Assembly (NCBI GenBank): GCA_964425225.1
Contig: CAYRMD010000013.1
Coordinates: forward strand, 1 to 64,000
Reading direction: 5' to 3'
Origin: BPJU01 sp964425225
GTDB taxonomy: Bacteria > Planctomycetota > Planctomycetia > Pirellulales > Pirellulaceae
Length of the DNA: 64,000 bases
Part shown: one piece after another, positions 1-8,987 of the stretch
Layout of the letters: each line of letters starts with the position of its first letter
How positions within the stretch are numbered: the first letter of the stretch is position 1
The notes under the pieces: model-generated
Told to the model about the DNA's origin: nothing
What the model saw: only the letters and a program-made list of their open reading frames with translations
The model's database searches: none
Program-made: the position numbers and the translations under genes

Positions 1-271
1 CTCGTTGGCATACCCGGCGGCTGGGACGAGCAACGGGAGAAAAACCGCACTTTTTCAAAAAGTCCGGCCCCGGGCGATTTTGAAAATCCCCGGGTCGTCG
101 AAAGAAGGGGAGCCTGGCGTGGCCACGGCGTATCCTATTGGACGCCCTTCACCAGCTCGGAGGTGCGCGTCTAGCGGCCGTGCCGCCAGTGGACGTTCGA
201 CTCCTCGTAGGGTGGGTTGGTAATCAGGTGACCGGCGGCGCTACGAACCTGCCCGATCACCGCCGCCTACT
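1..271. other. Intergenic, no supportable gene
   Basis: No reading frame here has a convincing start, ribosome binding site or recognisable family. On the minus strand around 207-227 one frame reads LITNPPY, which resembles the NPPY motif of adenine-N6 methylases, but the frame is interrupted by stops on the upstream side and nothing else of a methylase is visible. It may be gene debris next to the decayed pair at 272-736. Confidence 0.4.
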
Positions 272-484
272 TCAAGAGACTCCCGGAATGGACTCGAACG
301 GTAGCCCCTGAAGATCGGTCTCCGGCGCACGTTTAGACAAATACAGCATCTCGATCCCAACGACGTGATCCGGGTCGTCCTAATCGACGATGATGCCGGG
401 TGAGACCTCCTCGAAACGAGCCGCGGGGTTTTGGCTCCAACTCAGCTAGAGTGCGTCGGCTTGTCGGTCCACTTTCAGTTTCAT
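272..484 (-). pseudogene. Decayed DUF2283 gene (antitoxin-like partner)
   Basis: The minus-strand frame from the ATG at 482-484 reads MKLKVDRQADAL, TAG, LSWSQNPAARFEEVSPGIIVD, TAG, DDPDHVVGIEMLYLSKRAP and ends at a TGA at 272-274, 70 codons in all. This is the whole DUF2283 pattern: MKxxVDxxADALY, EEVSPGIIVDYD and VVGIEILxLSKR. Both TAG codons sit where the family normally has tyrosine (ALYL and VDYD), so each is a one-base change from TAT or TAC. The gene is directly downstream of, and in frame with, the DUF4258 remnant, which is the usual order of this pair. Together the pair carries four internal stops and is most likely dead. Confidence 0.75.
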
Positions 485-736
485 GGGGTAGCTTTCGATT
501 GATCTCCGATCAAAGAATACAGTCACCACCATGAGCGGCGTTCTTTTGTCACAGACGATGACGCGCAACACCCGATTGCCAAACTCGGGAATCCGCACCA
601 AGTGGTGTTCCAGATCTGGATCCACCCGGTCGGCCTCGGTAGTTTCAGGCGGGCTCAAAATCGGTACGATTCAGGCGACTGGGATCTAGCGCTTTGTCAA
701 AGCGTCCCGGGCGTGTTCTGTGAGCACGTAGTCCAT
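485..736 (-). pseudogene. Decayed DUF4258-type (toxin-like) gene
   Basis: Read on the minus strand from the ATG at 734-736, the frame gives MDYVLTEHARDALTKR, a TAG, IPVA, a TGA, then a DUF4258-like core with DPDLEHHLVRIPEFGNRVLRV and a closing VTVFFDRRS. Two in-frame stops in the first 25 codons separate the start from the conserved core. The family is a small RelE-like fold often next to DUF2283 and considered toxin-like; the function of this copy is inferred to be lost. The frame has no stop of its own before the next ATG at 484, so its end runs straight into the DUF2283 frame. The core similarity is from memory of the family. Confidence 0.7.
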
Positions 737-985
737 CAGCCTGCTTCGTTTAGTCCATGATCGTTAAGCCCTCAATCCCCCAATATCGACAATCTTGACC
801 GCGATGCGCTTGAACTGGCCTGCCTGGTATAGATGCTCGCTGTCCAATAGAAGGCCCGCATCAATGCGGTCACTCCCAACGCGGCGCCGCGTTCACCAAA
901 CAGAAATTTGGGATAGGCTCCAAATAGAAAAACCCGACGAATCCCAAAAATCTCACACATGGGTTTTCGGCCTATAGAAACTTCT

Positions 986-1654
986 CTATAGCCTTTTCAA
1001 GCGAATATTACGAAAGTGGATTTCGGCTCCTTCCGATTGCAAGGCAATTGTACCTTTAGTTTGACTGGCTTGGGTGCACTGGTTAACCAGTTCGCCGTTA
1101 ACATAGACGGTGATCGTGTCCCCACGGCAAATCACCACCATCTCATTCCACTGGCCAATTGGTTTTTCCGAACCGTCGGTTAAGTTCAAATGTCGGCGGC
1201 CCATCCGGCGTTTTTCCACATCAGGTATTTTGATCTCAGTTCCAATCACCCAAAAATCACCGGCATTGCCCGATGCTAATTGCACTTCGATCGACTTGGG
1301 CCAAACCCCAATCTCGCGGGGAGTCGTGCAGTGTAGCAGTACACCACTATTGCCGCCGGAAGAGCCCTCCGGCCAACGCCATTCCAACCGCAATTCGTAG
1401 TCGGAAAACTCCTCTTTGGTTTGCAAGTAACCAGCCGGTCGCCCACGGCACACCAACACCCCATTGCGCATATTCCAGACATCCTCCAATTTGAAATTCG
1501 GATCCTGCAAATAATACGTCCAGGCATCCAGCCCTGTGCCATCGAATAGTTGTACCACCGAATCCTGCGCCGACACGTTGCGAACAGCCGTCAAAACAGC
1601 AAGACAACTTATCCACAACCCATTGCGTCTGACAAACGGCATAGCTCGCATCAT
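986..1654 (-). CDS. Secreted DUF1080 (3-keto-disaccharide hydrolase-like) protein
   Basis: This 222-residue protein starts with a signal peptide (MMRAMPFVRRNGLWISCLAVLTAV, cleavage near VSAQ-DS). The mature part is one DUF1080 domain, a concanavalin-like jelly roll. Visible family marks are LFDGTGLDAW near the start, the GGNSGVLLH strand, PKSIEVQL, GQWNEMVVICRGDTITVYVNG and the final EIHFRNIRLKRL. Members are exported glycan-binding or 3-keto-glycoside-cleaving proteins, very common in planctomycetes; the substrate cannot be read here. The start is the first ATG of an ATGATG pair, preceded by AGGAG about nine bases upstream; the frame is open farther upstream but without a signal sequence. 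It stands alone, divergent from larC. Confidence 0.88.
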   Translation of the reverse strand: MMRAMPFVRRNGLWISCLAVLTAVRNVSAQDSVVQLFDGTGLDAWTYYLQDPNFKLEDVWNMRNGVLVCRGRPAGYLQTKEEFSDYELRLEWRWPEGSSGGNSGVLLHCTTPREIGVWPKSIEVQLASGNAGDFWVIGTEIKIPDVEKRRMGRRHLNLTDGSEKPIGQWNEMVVICRGDTITVYVNGELVNQCTQASQTKGTIALQSEGAEIHFRNIRLKRL

Positions 1655-2012
1655 CGACAACGCTCCTATCACTGGGGACAGCACGTGTTCGTTCGACAAC
1701 GAGCACCATCTTAACGCTTTTTGAGCGAAAAAGGCAGCCTGTGAAGCAAGTCGCATCGACCTTGAGCTTGGCTTTTGTCAATTCGACGGCTCTAAGATGG
1801 GAATGATTAACGCAAAGGCGCAAGGAAAGAAACTCGCAAGCCCGCTCAAGCAGGGCATTCAACTGTGCAGAGGCTATGTGATGACTCCGGGGCAAGTGGT
1901 TTTTGTAGGTGTGTAGCTTATATTAGGTGATTCCGGCTTGCTATAAAGCCAAGCCGGCAAGCGCCTCAAGCGAACCGATCGATTCGTGCCTTCCACGAAA
2001 AGGAAGTAGCGA
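1655..2012. other. Divergent intergenic region with one repeat arm
   Basis: This gap separates the DUF1080 gene from larC and must hold both promoters, but I cannot place clear -35/-10 boxes. It contains a single arm of the dispersed AACGCAAAGGCGC repeat at about 1807-1821; no inverted partner is evident close by. Nothing else is recognised. Confidence 0.5.
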
Positions 2013-3200
2013 ATGAAAGTCGTGTACCTCGAGTGCCAAAGTGGCATTAGCGGCGATATGATGCTCGGTGCCCTCGTTGATGCTGGTGTCCCATTGGACG
2101 TTCTCCAGGCCGGGCTCGACTCGCTCGGCTTACCCCTGTGCCGATTGGAAAAGGAGAATGTGAAACGCAAGGGTTTTCGTGCGACGAAAATCCGTGTCCA
2201 GCACGCGGACGAGAAATCGCATCGACATCTACATCATATTACCGCGTTGATTGACCGGTCGTCGCTTAACGAACGGCAAAAAACATTAGCCAGACAGATC
2301 TTTGGGCGATTGGCGGAAGCGGAAGCCCGAGTGCACGATACGACGATCGAGAAGGTGCATTTTCACGAGGTGGGCGCGGTCGATTCGATTGCCGATATCG
2401 TAGCTACGGCCATCGCTTGGGATATCGTGGATCCTCAACTGGTGTGCTGTTCGCCTGTACCCGTTGGCGGTGGCACGGTCGAGATCGCCCACGGGCGCGT
2501 CGCTGTCCCCGCACCGGCTACGGCTGAGTTATTGAAGGGTATCCCCCTAGCACCGTCCAATATACCGTTCGAACTGACGACCCCTACCGGCGCGGCCCTG
2601 GTCGCTGCGCTCGTCCATCGCTTCGGGCCGATGCCGGCTATGACCATCGAGTCGATCGGCTATGGAGCCGGGGATCGAGACTTAACCGAGCAGCCGAATG
2701 TATTGCGACTCTTCGTTGGGCAAGCCTCGGAAACAGAACTGCGCAGCGATGTTATCTGGGTGCTTGAAACCAATCTGGATTCGATACCCGGCGAAATAGT
2801 GGGACATTGCGTTCATCTATTATTGGAAGCCGGTGCTCTGGATGTTTTTACCTCCTCGATCTACATGAAAAAAAACCGCCCTGGCATCCTGTTATCGGTC
2901 CTGTGCGAGGGCCCGGTAGTCGAACGCCTTGAAAGCATTATTTTCCGAGAAACCGGTACACTCGGTATTCGCCGTTGGCCAACCCAGCGACATAAACTGC
3001 CTCGCCGTCTGCACGCGGTTCTCACCCCGTGGGGACCTGTCCAAGGCACGGTCGCACAATGGTCAGACGGCCGCGAAGTTTTTGCTCCGGAATACGACTC
3101 CTGCCGTCAACTTGCTGAACAACACCGAATCGCGCTACGCGAGGTTTATGAAGCGGCACAGTGGGCCTTCCGATCCACAACTAACGACGTTGCTAAATAA
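2013..3200 (+). CDS. larC: LarC-type nickel-pincer cofactor synthesis protein
   Basis: LarC (DUF111) inserts nickel into the pyridinium bis-thiocarboxylate nucleotide made by LarB and LarE, giving the cofactor of lactate racemase and related enzymes; it acts in the cytosol. The 395-residue protein shows the family start (ECQSGISGDMMLGALVDAG), the histidine-rich segment SHRHLHHI near residue 72, and VHFHEVGAVDSIADIV near residue 115, followed by the PVPVGGGTVxxAHG and TTPTGAAL blocks. The C-terminal half has the YMKKNRPG segment. Both halves are in one uninterrupted frame; in some bacteria LarC needs a frameshift. A GGAAG site lies seven bases before the ATG. No larB or larE is in the window, so the target enzyme is unknown. 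Confidence 0.93.
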   Translation: MKVVYLECQSGISGDMMLGALVDAGVPLDVLQAGLDSLGLPLCRLEKENVKRKGFRATKIRVQHADEKSHRHLHHITALIDRSSLNERQKTLARQIFGRLAEAEARVHDTTIEKVHFHEVGAVDSIADIVATAIAWDIVDPQLVCCSPVPVGGGTVEIAHGRVAVPAPATAELLKGIPLAPSNIPFELTTPTGAALVAALVHRFGPMPAMTIESIGYGAGDRDLTEQPNVLRLFVGQASETELRSDVIWVLETNLDSIPGEIVGHCVHLLLEAGALDVFTSSIYMKKNRPGILLSVLCEGPVVERLESIIFRETGTLGIRRWPTQRHKLPRRLHAVLTPWGPVQGTVAQWSDGREVFAPEYDSCRQLAEQHRIALREVYEAAQWAFRSTTNDVAK

Positions 3201-3360
3201 CCGCTATACACCGGCTAGTCAGACTAGTGTAATTGTCCTATAGCCAAAGGTGTGTAAGCACGCCGGGCCACCATATGCTACGCTTGCGAGGGCTGCGCGG
3301 CACGGTTGCCGGCGAAGGCGTCGATCGACCGAATCCCTTACCCGTCGAGGATCCCCCGAA

Positions 3361-3738
3361 ATGCAATGGCAACAATGGCAGGCCGAACCCAATTGGATGT
3401 TCCTGGCTGGCGTGGTGCTGGCCAGTTTCGTGTTGATTCGTCTTTATTTAATTCGCAGTCGGCGTGCTAGGAATTCAGCGATCGAAACGCCGCGGCAACC
3501 AGACTTTAGGCGGGGTCAGTTTTTTGCCAGTGCTCCGCCGCAAGCTGTGCAGTGGCAAGTCGAAATGCACGAGATTGCTCGAGAAACCAAAGCAGAATTG
3601 GATTCGAAGATGCGGGCACTGCAAGTGTTGCTGCGCGATGCTCAGCAATGCGAGTCGCGATTGCGCGAGCTTGTCGAGCGGCTGGAAATAACGTTAAAAG
3701 AGCTGTCTATCCCTAAAGACGACCATTGCCCTCGCTGA
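3361..3738 (+). CDS. Small membrane-anchored coiled-coil protein, unknown function
   Basis: The frame is open from 3250, but the first part is arginine-rich and unconvincing. I place the start at the ATG at 3361, which has GAGGA about nine bases upstream and gives a 125-residue protein. It has one N-terminal membrane segment (MFLAGVVLASFVLIRLYLI, residues 13-31) followed by basic residues (RSRRAR), so the C-terminus should be cytoplasmic. Residues 60-118 are rich in E, L, K and R with heptad-like spacing (EIARETKAELDSKMRALQ and LRELVERLEITLKEL) and probably form a coiled coil. Proteins of this shape are common in planctomycetes next to larC-like genes, from memory. No function can be given. 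Confidence 0.7.
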   Translation: MQWQQWQAEPNWMFLAGVVLASFVLIRLYLIRSRRARNSAIETPRQPDFRRGQFFASAPPQAVQWQVEMHEIARETKAELDSKMRALQVLLRDAQQCESRLRELVERLEITLKELSIPKDDHCPR

Positions 3739-3773
3739 TCTTAGCGCTATCCAACTAGCCGCATACACAAAAG

Positions 3774-4211
3774 TTAGGGGCCACTCGGTAACCCCGGCAG
3801 GCCGGCATTGAGACCGGGAACATTTGCTGATTTGTCCGAGGGTAAAGCCCCGGGTAACGTTCCGCTCTCCAGCCCTGGAAGGGCCGGCAACAGGTTGCTC
3901 GAACCGGTGCCGACTCCGCCAGCAAGCCCGGGCAGTCCCAACATGGCGGGCGATCCAGCAGTGTTGGCGGAACCGGCTGCGTTTCCGGCTGCTGTCTGGG
4001 CGACGCTCGTCCCAAAGCGGTGTTGGCGATAAACATGGGACCGGAACCGGTGCGACTCGGCCGTATGATTGCGGTAAACGTGGGATCGATACTGGTGTTG
4101 CCGGTATGCGTGTTGTGCATGCGTCGGCGTCGACATGAAAACCCACAGTATCAGACAAACTGATAGAAACCGACTTGTTGTCATTAATGCTCCGATTGTA
4201 GAGTGAGACAT
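3774..4211 (-). CDS. Secreted low-complexity H/Y/R-repeat protein
   Basis: This 145-residue protein has an N-terminal signal peptide ending THA-QHA. The mature protein begins with a tandem pattern of short H/Y/R/Q units (YRQHQYRSHVYRNH, then SHRFRSHVYRQHRFG), followed by an Ala/Gly-rich stretch and Leu-Pro-Gly repeats (LGLPGLAGG, LPALPGLESG, PGLNAGLPGLPSGP). There is no known enzyme motif; a cell-surface or matrix role is only a guess. The ATG at 4211 has AAGGAG ten bases upstream; an in-frame ATG at 4184 with GGAG at five bases is an alternative that still leaves a signal peptide. It is convergent with the preceding small membrane protein. Confidence 0.6.
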   Translation of the reverse strand: MSHSTIGALMTTSRFLSVCLILWVFMSTPTHAQHAYRQHQYRSHVYRNHTAESHRFRSHVYRQHRFGTSVAQTAAGNAAGSANTAGSPAMLGLPGLAGGVGTGSSNLLPALPGLESGTLPGALPSDKSANVPGLNAGLPGLPSGP

Positions 4212-4871
4212 GAGGCGACTACTCCTTACACAGATCTTATTTTTAGCTTTCTGCTACTCGCCTGGAGTGCGTCACACAGAAAGGTTCCCTGTGCTCCTAC
4301 TACGATTACTTCCTCATGCATTTGGGACGGTCTAGCGGAAAAGTTAGCCACAAGGCAAAAAACGGAACGCGTAGCCGTTAACGAGAAGCAAGCGGATCTT
4401 GGTTTCTACCCCCAACAAGTCTACGTTACGCCCCGGCCAAGGCAAATAACATGGGAGAAGCCGGGACACGAAAGCGGCCAATAGGTAGGTTAGAACTTCC
4501 AAATGCCAGTTTTAGGACACAGGATAATAGTGCCTTTAGAAATACTTGCGCTAGAAAAAAAGCTATTTCTGATGGAAGTGGACGGTGGTTAGGCCAGCTG
4601 GGTGCATCAGGAGGCGCGTCAGGTTAGCGGGCCAAGGACAACCTGCAACCACCGCATGCGTCGCCTCGACGATGGGCAACACGGCGATCCCAAATAAATG
4701 TACCGTCTAAGCTAACAGCGACGTACTTTTGACACGGACCGCACTTTGGAACCGGTCCCGACGATAGGCTTTGTTCGCGTCGTACGTGCACCTTGTCCGT
4801 ACGATGGGCTGATTCTTGGATAGGTTCCAAGGAGACCGATAGTTCCTCACTCCACCTACGTGCCTATGGGT
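4212..4871. other. 660-base gene-free interval
   Basis: I see no gene here on either strand. Short frames exist, for example a minus-strand frame of 68 codons at 4624-4830 with a CGPCQ motif, but it has no family resemblance and no good start. No strong hairpin or repeat copy was found by eye. Confidence 0.4.
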
Positions 4872-6242
4872 TTACGGTTGGCTCGACGGAACGGAGCCCG
4901 ATTCTATCCGTTTGTGGACCACAATTTGTAGTTGTCCGGCATTATCGGCCAAGAGAGCGGGAGAATCGTTGATTTTGAGGCAGAGTCGACCGCTGTGCTC
5001 CGGTCGCCAAATCAAGCCTTTTCCGACCAGCACCGGCCGGCTCATCGTCGTGGGGTCCTGGTCTGGAACGATAGCTGCCAGCAAAGCCCCTAACGGTTTT
5101 CCTCGATAATAGTGCAATGTGATCCCTTGCGGCTCGCACCACCAGATCGAAGGCTGTTGGGCAAGTTGATAGCGACCTCGAGCCGAAAATTGGACGGGTT
5201 GCTCTTTTTCTAAATGGATGCCCGTAATCAACCAACCCTGGTCGGCGCGCAGAGTAACGGAAAAGCTGGCGGCATTCTCCGAGCGGGGCGGCTCGAATTG
5301 CAGACTTGCGCGCGAAAGATCGTAACCGAATTCCAATTCGTGGATGAACACATACCATTCCAATTGGACGTGCGACCAATTAGAACCATAACGGGACACG
5401 AGCTGTTGCGAGAAGGCAGGCGATCGATCGGCAAGATGCTGGCGGCAGAGCGCAAAAGGCTCGCGATACGCCGGGTGGTTCTCGAAAAAGAATACCGCGG
5501 CCCAACTCCATGCGTACGGTTCGAGCTGTCGGTGGGCATCGGCGCCAAATTGCATCACTTCGGGCAAACGCAATGGCTTTCCAGAGGTCGCAGCCTGGCG
5601 TAATAATTTGATCCGCCCCCAAAACGGAACTTCGTCCGGTGCGACTGGGTTGATTCCGACTTGTAAACGGTTGTCTAACCAACGATGCAAGGCTAGGTAC
5701 TCAGCGATGCCTTCGCTATACCACGGCGAGCCACTTCCTCCAAGCAGTTCTTCGCAAAAGGCGTGCACTCCCTCGTGCAATAATAGGTGTCGCCGATAGT
5801 AGGCAACCGGCTGTTCATAAAGCCAGATTCGGCCGTCGCGGTAAAAACCGGTCGGGAACGGGGGCAAGTCCGACGGGAGAAAGCCTGCCCTGCGAAATCG
5901 TTGGGGATCTTTCATCAAAAACGCACGGGGCCGAAACGATTGAAACTGCGGATCGGGTAATTCAAAATACTTCGCCCAGAGTACGACCGCTGCGTCGAAG
6001 ACGGCGGGCAAATCATCGACGTCTTCTCGTGGCGGTAGATCGGTAATAAGCTCCAGATGTTTCCCGGAAAGGTACCGCAAGTCGGCAGGCAGGTTAGGCG
6101 GTGCGTCCGGCTCCTGGCTTGTCGCCGGCTGAACAACGCAAGGCAACACCAGATAAACGGCGATCAACGCGATTCCAATAGCCACACGCGGCTTAACAAT
6201 AGCAGCAGGTACTACACGGAGTCTGCCAACGGATCGGCCCAT
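4872..6242 (-). CDS. Secreted gluzincin-like (HExxH) protein
   Basis: The 456-residue product has an N-terminal hydrophobic segment (residues 19-36) consistent with a signal peptide. The core carries a zinc-protease signature, HLLLHEGVHAF with H156, E157 and H160, followed by PWYSEGIAEYLAL where E177 or E181 could be the third ligand. This arrangement is typical of peptidase-MA and DUF1570-like proteins, which are frequent in planctomycete secretomes. The C-terminal 150 residues are beta-rich and unassigned. Whether it is an active peptidase is unknown. The ATG at 6242 is weakly supported (GAGG about ten bases upstream). It is divergent from the binding lipoprotein at 6345. Confidence 0.75.
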   Translation of the reverse strand: MGRSVGRLRVVPAAIVKPRVAIGIALIAVYLVLPCVVQPATSQEPDAPPNLPADLRYLSGKHLELITDLPPREDVDDLPAVFDAAVVLWAKYFELPDPQFQSFRPRAFLMKDPQRFRRAGFLPSDLPPFPTGFYRDGRIWLYEQPVAYYRRHLLLHEGVHAFCEELLGGSGSPWYSEGIAEYLALHRWLDNRLQVGINPVAPDEVPFWGRIKLLRQAATSGKPLRLPEVMQFGADAHRQLEPYAWSWAAVFFFENHPAYREPFALCRQHLADRSPAFSQQLVSRYGSNWSHVQLEWYVFIHELEFGYDLSRASLQFEPPRSENAASFSVTLRADQGWLITGIHLEKEQPVQFSARGRYQLAQQPSIWWCEPQGITLHYYRGKPLGALLAAIVPDQDPTTMSRPVLVGKGLIWRPEHSGRLCLKINDSPALLADNAGQLQIVVHKRIESGSVPSSQP

Positions 6243-6344
6243 GATCCTACAACCTCAAGTTACGGCTACGTTTAGGTGTCGGGCTACATGTATCTTAGAT
6301 TAGTGGGCAATATCAAAAGGTTCTACCGCGGGAAAGGTCGTGAC

Positions 6345-7388
6345 ATGCCAAATCGCACCAAGAAGTTTGCCGCCCTTGCGTCGCTGGGACATGGGTTGAT
6401 CGTTTGTGTGCTAGGTCTAACGGCAGCGGCATGCCGTACCGGCACACAGCCAGAAGTAGTCGTCTATACGGCGTTGGATCAAGAGTTTTCCGAACCGGTG
6501 CTCGAACGTTTCCGACACCAGACCGGCATTCGGGTGCGAGCGGTTTATGACATCGAGTCAACTAAGACCGTCGGCTTGTATCAGAGGATTGTTCGCGAGC
6601 GGGAGCAACCGCTGTGCGATGTTTTTTGGAACAATGAAATCATGCATACGGTGCAGTTAGAGGAGCAAGGATTGCTGGCGAGTTATCGGCCTGGCGAAGC
6701 CGAACGATTTCCGGCACAGTTTGTTTCACCCGATGGTTATTGGGCCGGATTTGCTGGTCGAGCGCGGGTGCTGCTGGTGAACCGCCAGGTTTTGGGTGGC
6801 GAGCCGCCCCCGCAATCGATTCGCGAATTGGCAGATCCCCGATGGAAAGGACGCGCCGGGCTAGCGCGCCCGTTGTTTGGTACAACCGCAACACACGCGG
6901 CGGTACTGTTCGATGTGTGGGGAGAGGAAGAAGCGACCCAATTCTTCGAACGCGTGGCACGCCAGGCAGCAATATACTCGGGCAACAAACAAGTGGCCCT
7001 GGATGTTTCTGCCGGGCGAATCGCGTTCGGGCTGACGGACACAGACGATGCGGCAATGGAAATCGCTAGGGGCGCGCCTGTGTATATTGTTTGGCCGGAT
7101 CAAGGCCCGGGGGAACTGGGAACATTGTTGATCCCCAATACCGTGGCGCTGATCAAAGGAGCACGCAATCCGGACCATGCACGGCGCTTGATCGAGTTCC
7201 TGCTCAGTGCTTCCGTTGAATCGTTGCTGGCGCAGGCTGCCAGCCGTCAGATTCCTTTGGGTAGTAACGTAACTGCGGGGCCGGACTTGGTTGGTGTTCA
7301 AGACGTGCGTTGGATGGAGGTGGACTTTCGCCAAGCCGCGCGCCTCTGGCCGCGCGCCGCTGCCAAGCTGCAGGAGCTGTTCCCCTAG
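6345..7388 (+). CDS. Iron(III)-type ABC transporter substrate-binding lipoprotein
   Basis: This periplasmic binding protein resembles the FbpA/AfuA family that binds ferric iron or related small ligands. The signal peptide ends in the lipobox LTAAAC, so it is probably lipid-anchored. Family features are VVVYTALDQEFSEPVLERF, CDVFWNNE, DPRWKGRAGLARPLFGTT, and the late NTVALIKGARNPDHARRLIEFLLS. The start at 6345 is chosen because AAAGG precedes it by about eight bases and it gives a normal signal peptide; the frame is open back to 6276. It has no permease or ATPase gene beside it, so it either serves a transporter encoded elsewhere or has another role. It ends with TAG at 7386-7388. Confidence 0.85.
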   Translation: MPNRTKKFAALASLGHGLIVCVLGLTAAACRTGTQPEVVVYTALDQEFSEPVLERFRHQTGIRVRAVYDIESTKTVGLYQRIVREREQPLCDVFWNNEIMHTVQLEEQGLLASYRPGEAERFPAQFVSPDGYWAGFAGRARVLLVNRQVLGGEPPPQSIRELADPRWKGRAGLARPLFGTTATHAAVLFDVWGEEEATQFFERVARQAAIYSGNKQVALDVSAGRIAFGLTDTDDAAMEIARGAPVYIVWPDQGPGELGTLLIPNTVALIKGARNPDHARRLIEFLLSASVESLLAQAASRQIPLGSNVTAGPDLVGVQDVRWMEVDFRQAARLWPRAAAKLQELFP

Positions 7389-7604
7389 TGTGCCCTGCTC
7401 ATCGAGACTGTCACGGATCATAGAGCAATTGTCGAAATACGTACGGCAACTGTCGGTGTCGGAATGTCGGAAATGGGGAATTCTTAACCCGTCGGTGCTG
7501 AACCCCCAAATGGGCACCGAGCCAAGGCACCTCGAGCATTGCGACCGACTCTTATCCCCATGTACAATGGCAGGAGGTGGGTAACGGGTATCGTGGATTC
7601 CACA

Positions 7605-8987
7605 ATGGCAGGATGGTTAAACGTTCTTATTGTTAGCAGCCTCGTGCTGGCAAACGGTTTTTTTGTTGCTGCTGAGTTTGCACTTGTAAAAGTCCGTATT
7701 GCGCAAATCGAGGTCCTAGCCAGAGATGGAAGCTGGAAGGCTCGCTGGGTGCGCCATGTCCTGGGGAAACTCGATGCGTACCTATCGGCGTGTCAGCTAG
7801 GCATCACGTTGGCCAGTCTTGGCTTAGGTTGGGTGGGCGAGCCGGTGGTAGCGCGAGGTTTATTGGCTGCCTTTAGCGCCTGGGGGTTAGACGAGCAGCA
7901 TGCCCATTATATTAGCTGGCCACTGGCCTTCGCCTTAATCACGTTTCTGCATATTACGCTCGGCGAACAGGCTCCTAAAGTTTTGGCTGTCCAGAAATCA
8001 CGTGGTACGGCATTGGCAGTAGTTGGCCCCCTGGTTGTCTTCCATATCGTTTTTCAGCCGGTCATCGCGCTGATCAACGGGTTTAGTAATCTGATGTTAC
8101 GCATTGTGGGCGTTCGGTTGTTGGACGGCCAGGAACAAGCTCACTCGGAAGAAGAATTGCGATTGATTCTGGCCGAGTTAGCGGCCGGCGGCAGCTTGAG
8201 TCTGGGCGAACGTGCCATCATGGAAAACGTGTTGAATCTGGAAGATAAACGGGCTCGACAGGTGATGGTTCCCCGTAGTGATATCGTTTTCTTGAGCACG
8301 ACGCGGTCGCTGGAGGAAAATTTTCGTATTGTCGCTGAGTCGGGACATACTCGCTTTCCTTTATGCGAGGGGGATTTGGATCACGTAATCGGCATGATCC
8401 ACGCCAAGACGTTATTGCAGCGAGTCATTACGCGCCGTCCGCCCTCGACGATCCGCGAGCTGGCGCAGGAGGTCAAGTTCTTCCCAGAAACGATCCGCTT
8501 GGATGGCCTGCTCCGTGAATTCCTCCGAGGACGCCAGCATATGGCAATGTTGGTCGATGAGTACGGCGTAATCTCCGGGTTAGTTACGTTCGAAGATGTA
8601 TTGGAACAGGTCGTCGGACCAATTTACGATGAGTTCGATAGAGAATTGCCTCCCATTGTCCAAACCAGCCCGGGTCGCTATGCGATCGATGCCCTGTGTC
8701 CGATCGATGAATTTGCAGAAAAATGTCACGTGTCGCTGCCTGAGGTCGAGGCGGATACCGTGGGGGGCATGATCAGCGAACTATTGGGTCACATTGCCAA
8801 AGAGGGTGAATCCATACGGTTGGGAGCCCAAGAGTTGAGGGTTGTGAAAGCCGATAGTCGTCGTGTCAAGCGCCTTGAACTAATCGCAGTGGAAGGCCCG
8901 CCGGAAGAGCGCTGTGATGCACCTGCCGAGCTATCACTTGACGATAGTGTGGCCGATAATCACGGGAAGAGTAGCTCGAGCTCCTGA
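7605..8987 (+). CDS. CorC/HlyC-type membrane protein with CBS pair
   Basis: A DUF21-CBS-CBS-CorC_HlyC protein of about 460 residues, of the family linked to Mg/Co efflux and long annotated as hemolysin-like. The first 140 residues hold the DUF21 membrane segments, starting WLNVLIVSSLVLANGFFVAAEFALVK. The CBS pair is marked by VMVPRSDIVFL and MAMLVDEYGVISGLVTFEDVLEQVVG, and the C-terminal domain by EFAEKCHVSLPEVEADTVGGM. The start is uncertain: an AGGAGG at 7572-7577 lies 15 bases before an in-frame GTG (7593) and 27 before the ATG at 7605, which I prefer because the membrane segment begins there. The last 28 bases overlap the tail of the convergent PIG-L gene. Confidence 0.88.
   Translation: MAGWLNVLIVSSLVLANGFFVAAEFALVKVRIAQIEVLARDGSWKARWVRHVLGKLDAYLSACQLGITLASLGLGWVGEPVVARGLLAAFSAWGLDEQHAHYISWPLAFALITFLHITLGEQAPKVLAVQKSRGTALAVVGPLVVFHIVFQPVIALINGFSNLMLRIVGVRLLDGQEQAHSEEELRLILAELAAGGSLSLGERAIMENVLNLEDKRARQVMVPRSDIVFLSTTRSLEENFRIVAESGHTRFPLCEGDLDHVIGMIHAKTLLQRVITRRPPSTIRELAQEVKFFPETIRLDGLLREFLRGRQHMAMLVDEYGVISGLVTFEDVLEQVVGPIYDEFDRELPPIVQTSPGRYAIDALCPIDEFAEKCHVSLPEVEADTVGGMISELLGHIAKEGESIRLGAQELRVVKADSRRVKRLELIAVEGPPEERCDAPAELSLDDSVADNHGKSSSSS

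Noticed and set aside
1..271. Minus-strand LITNPPY string, like the NPPY motif of DNA methylases
   Set aside because: Stops interrupt the frame and no other methylase motif is seen; one short motif is not enough to call a gene fragment.
4624..4830. 68-codon minus-strand frame with CGPCQ
   Set aside because: No ribosome site and no recognised family; the two CxxC-like motifs could be chance.
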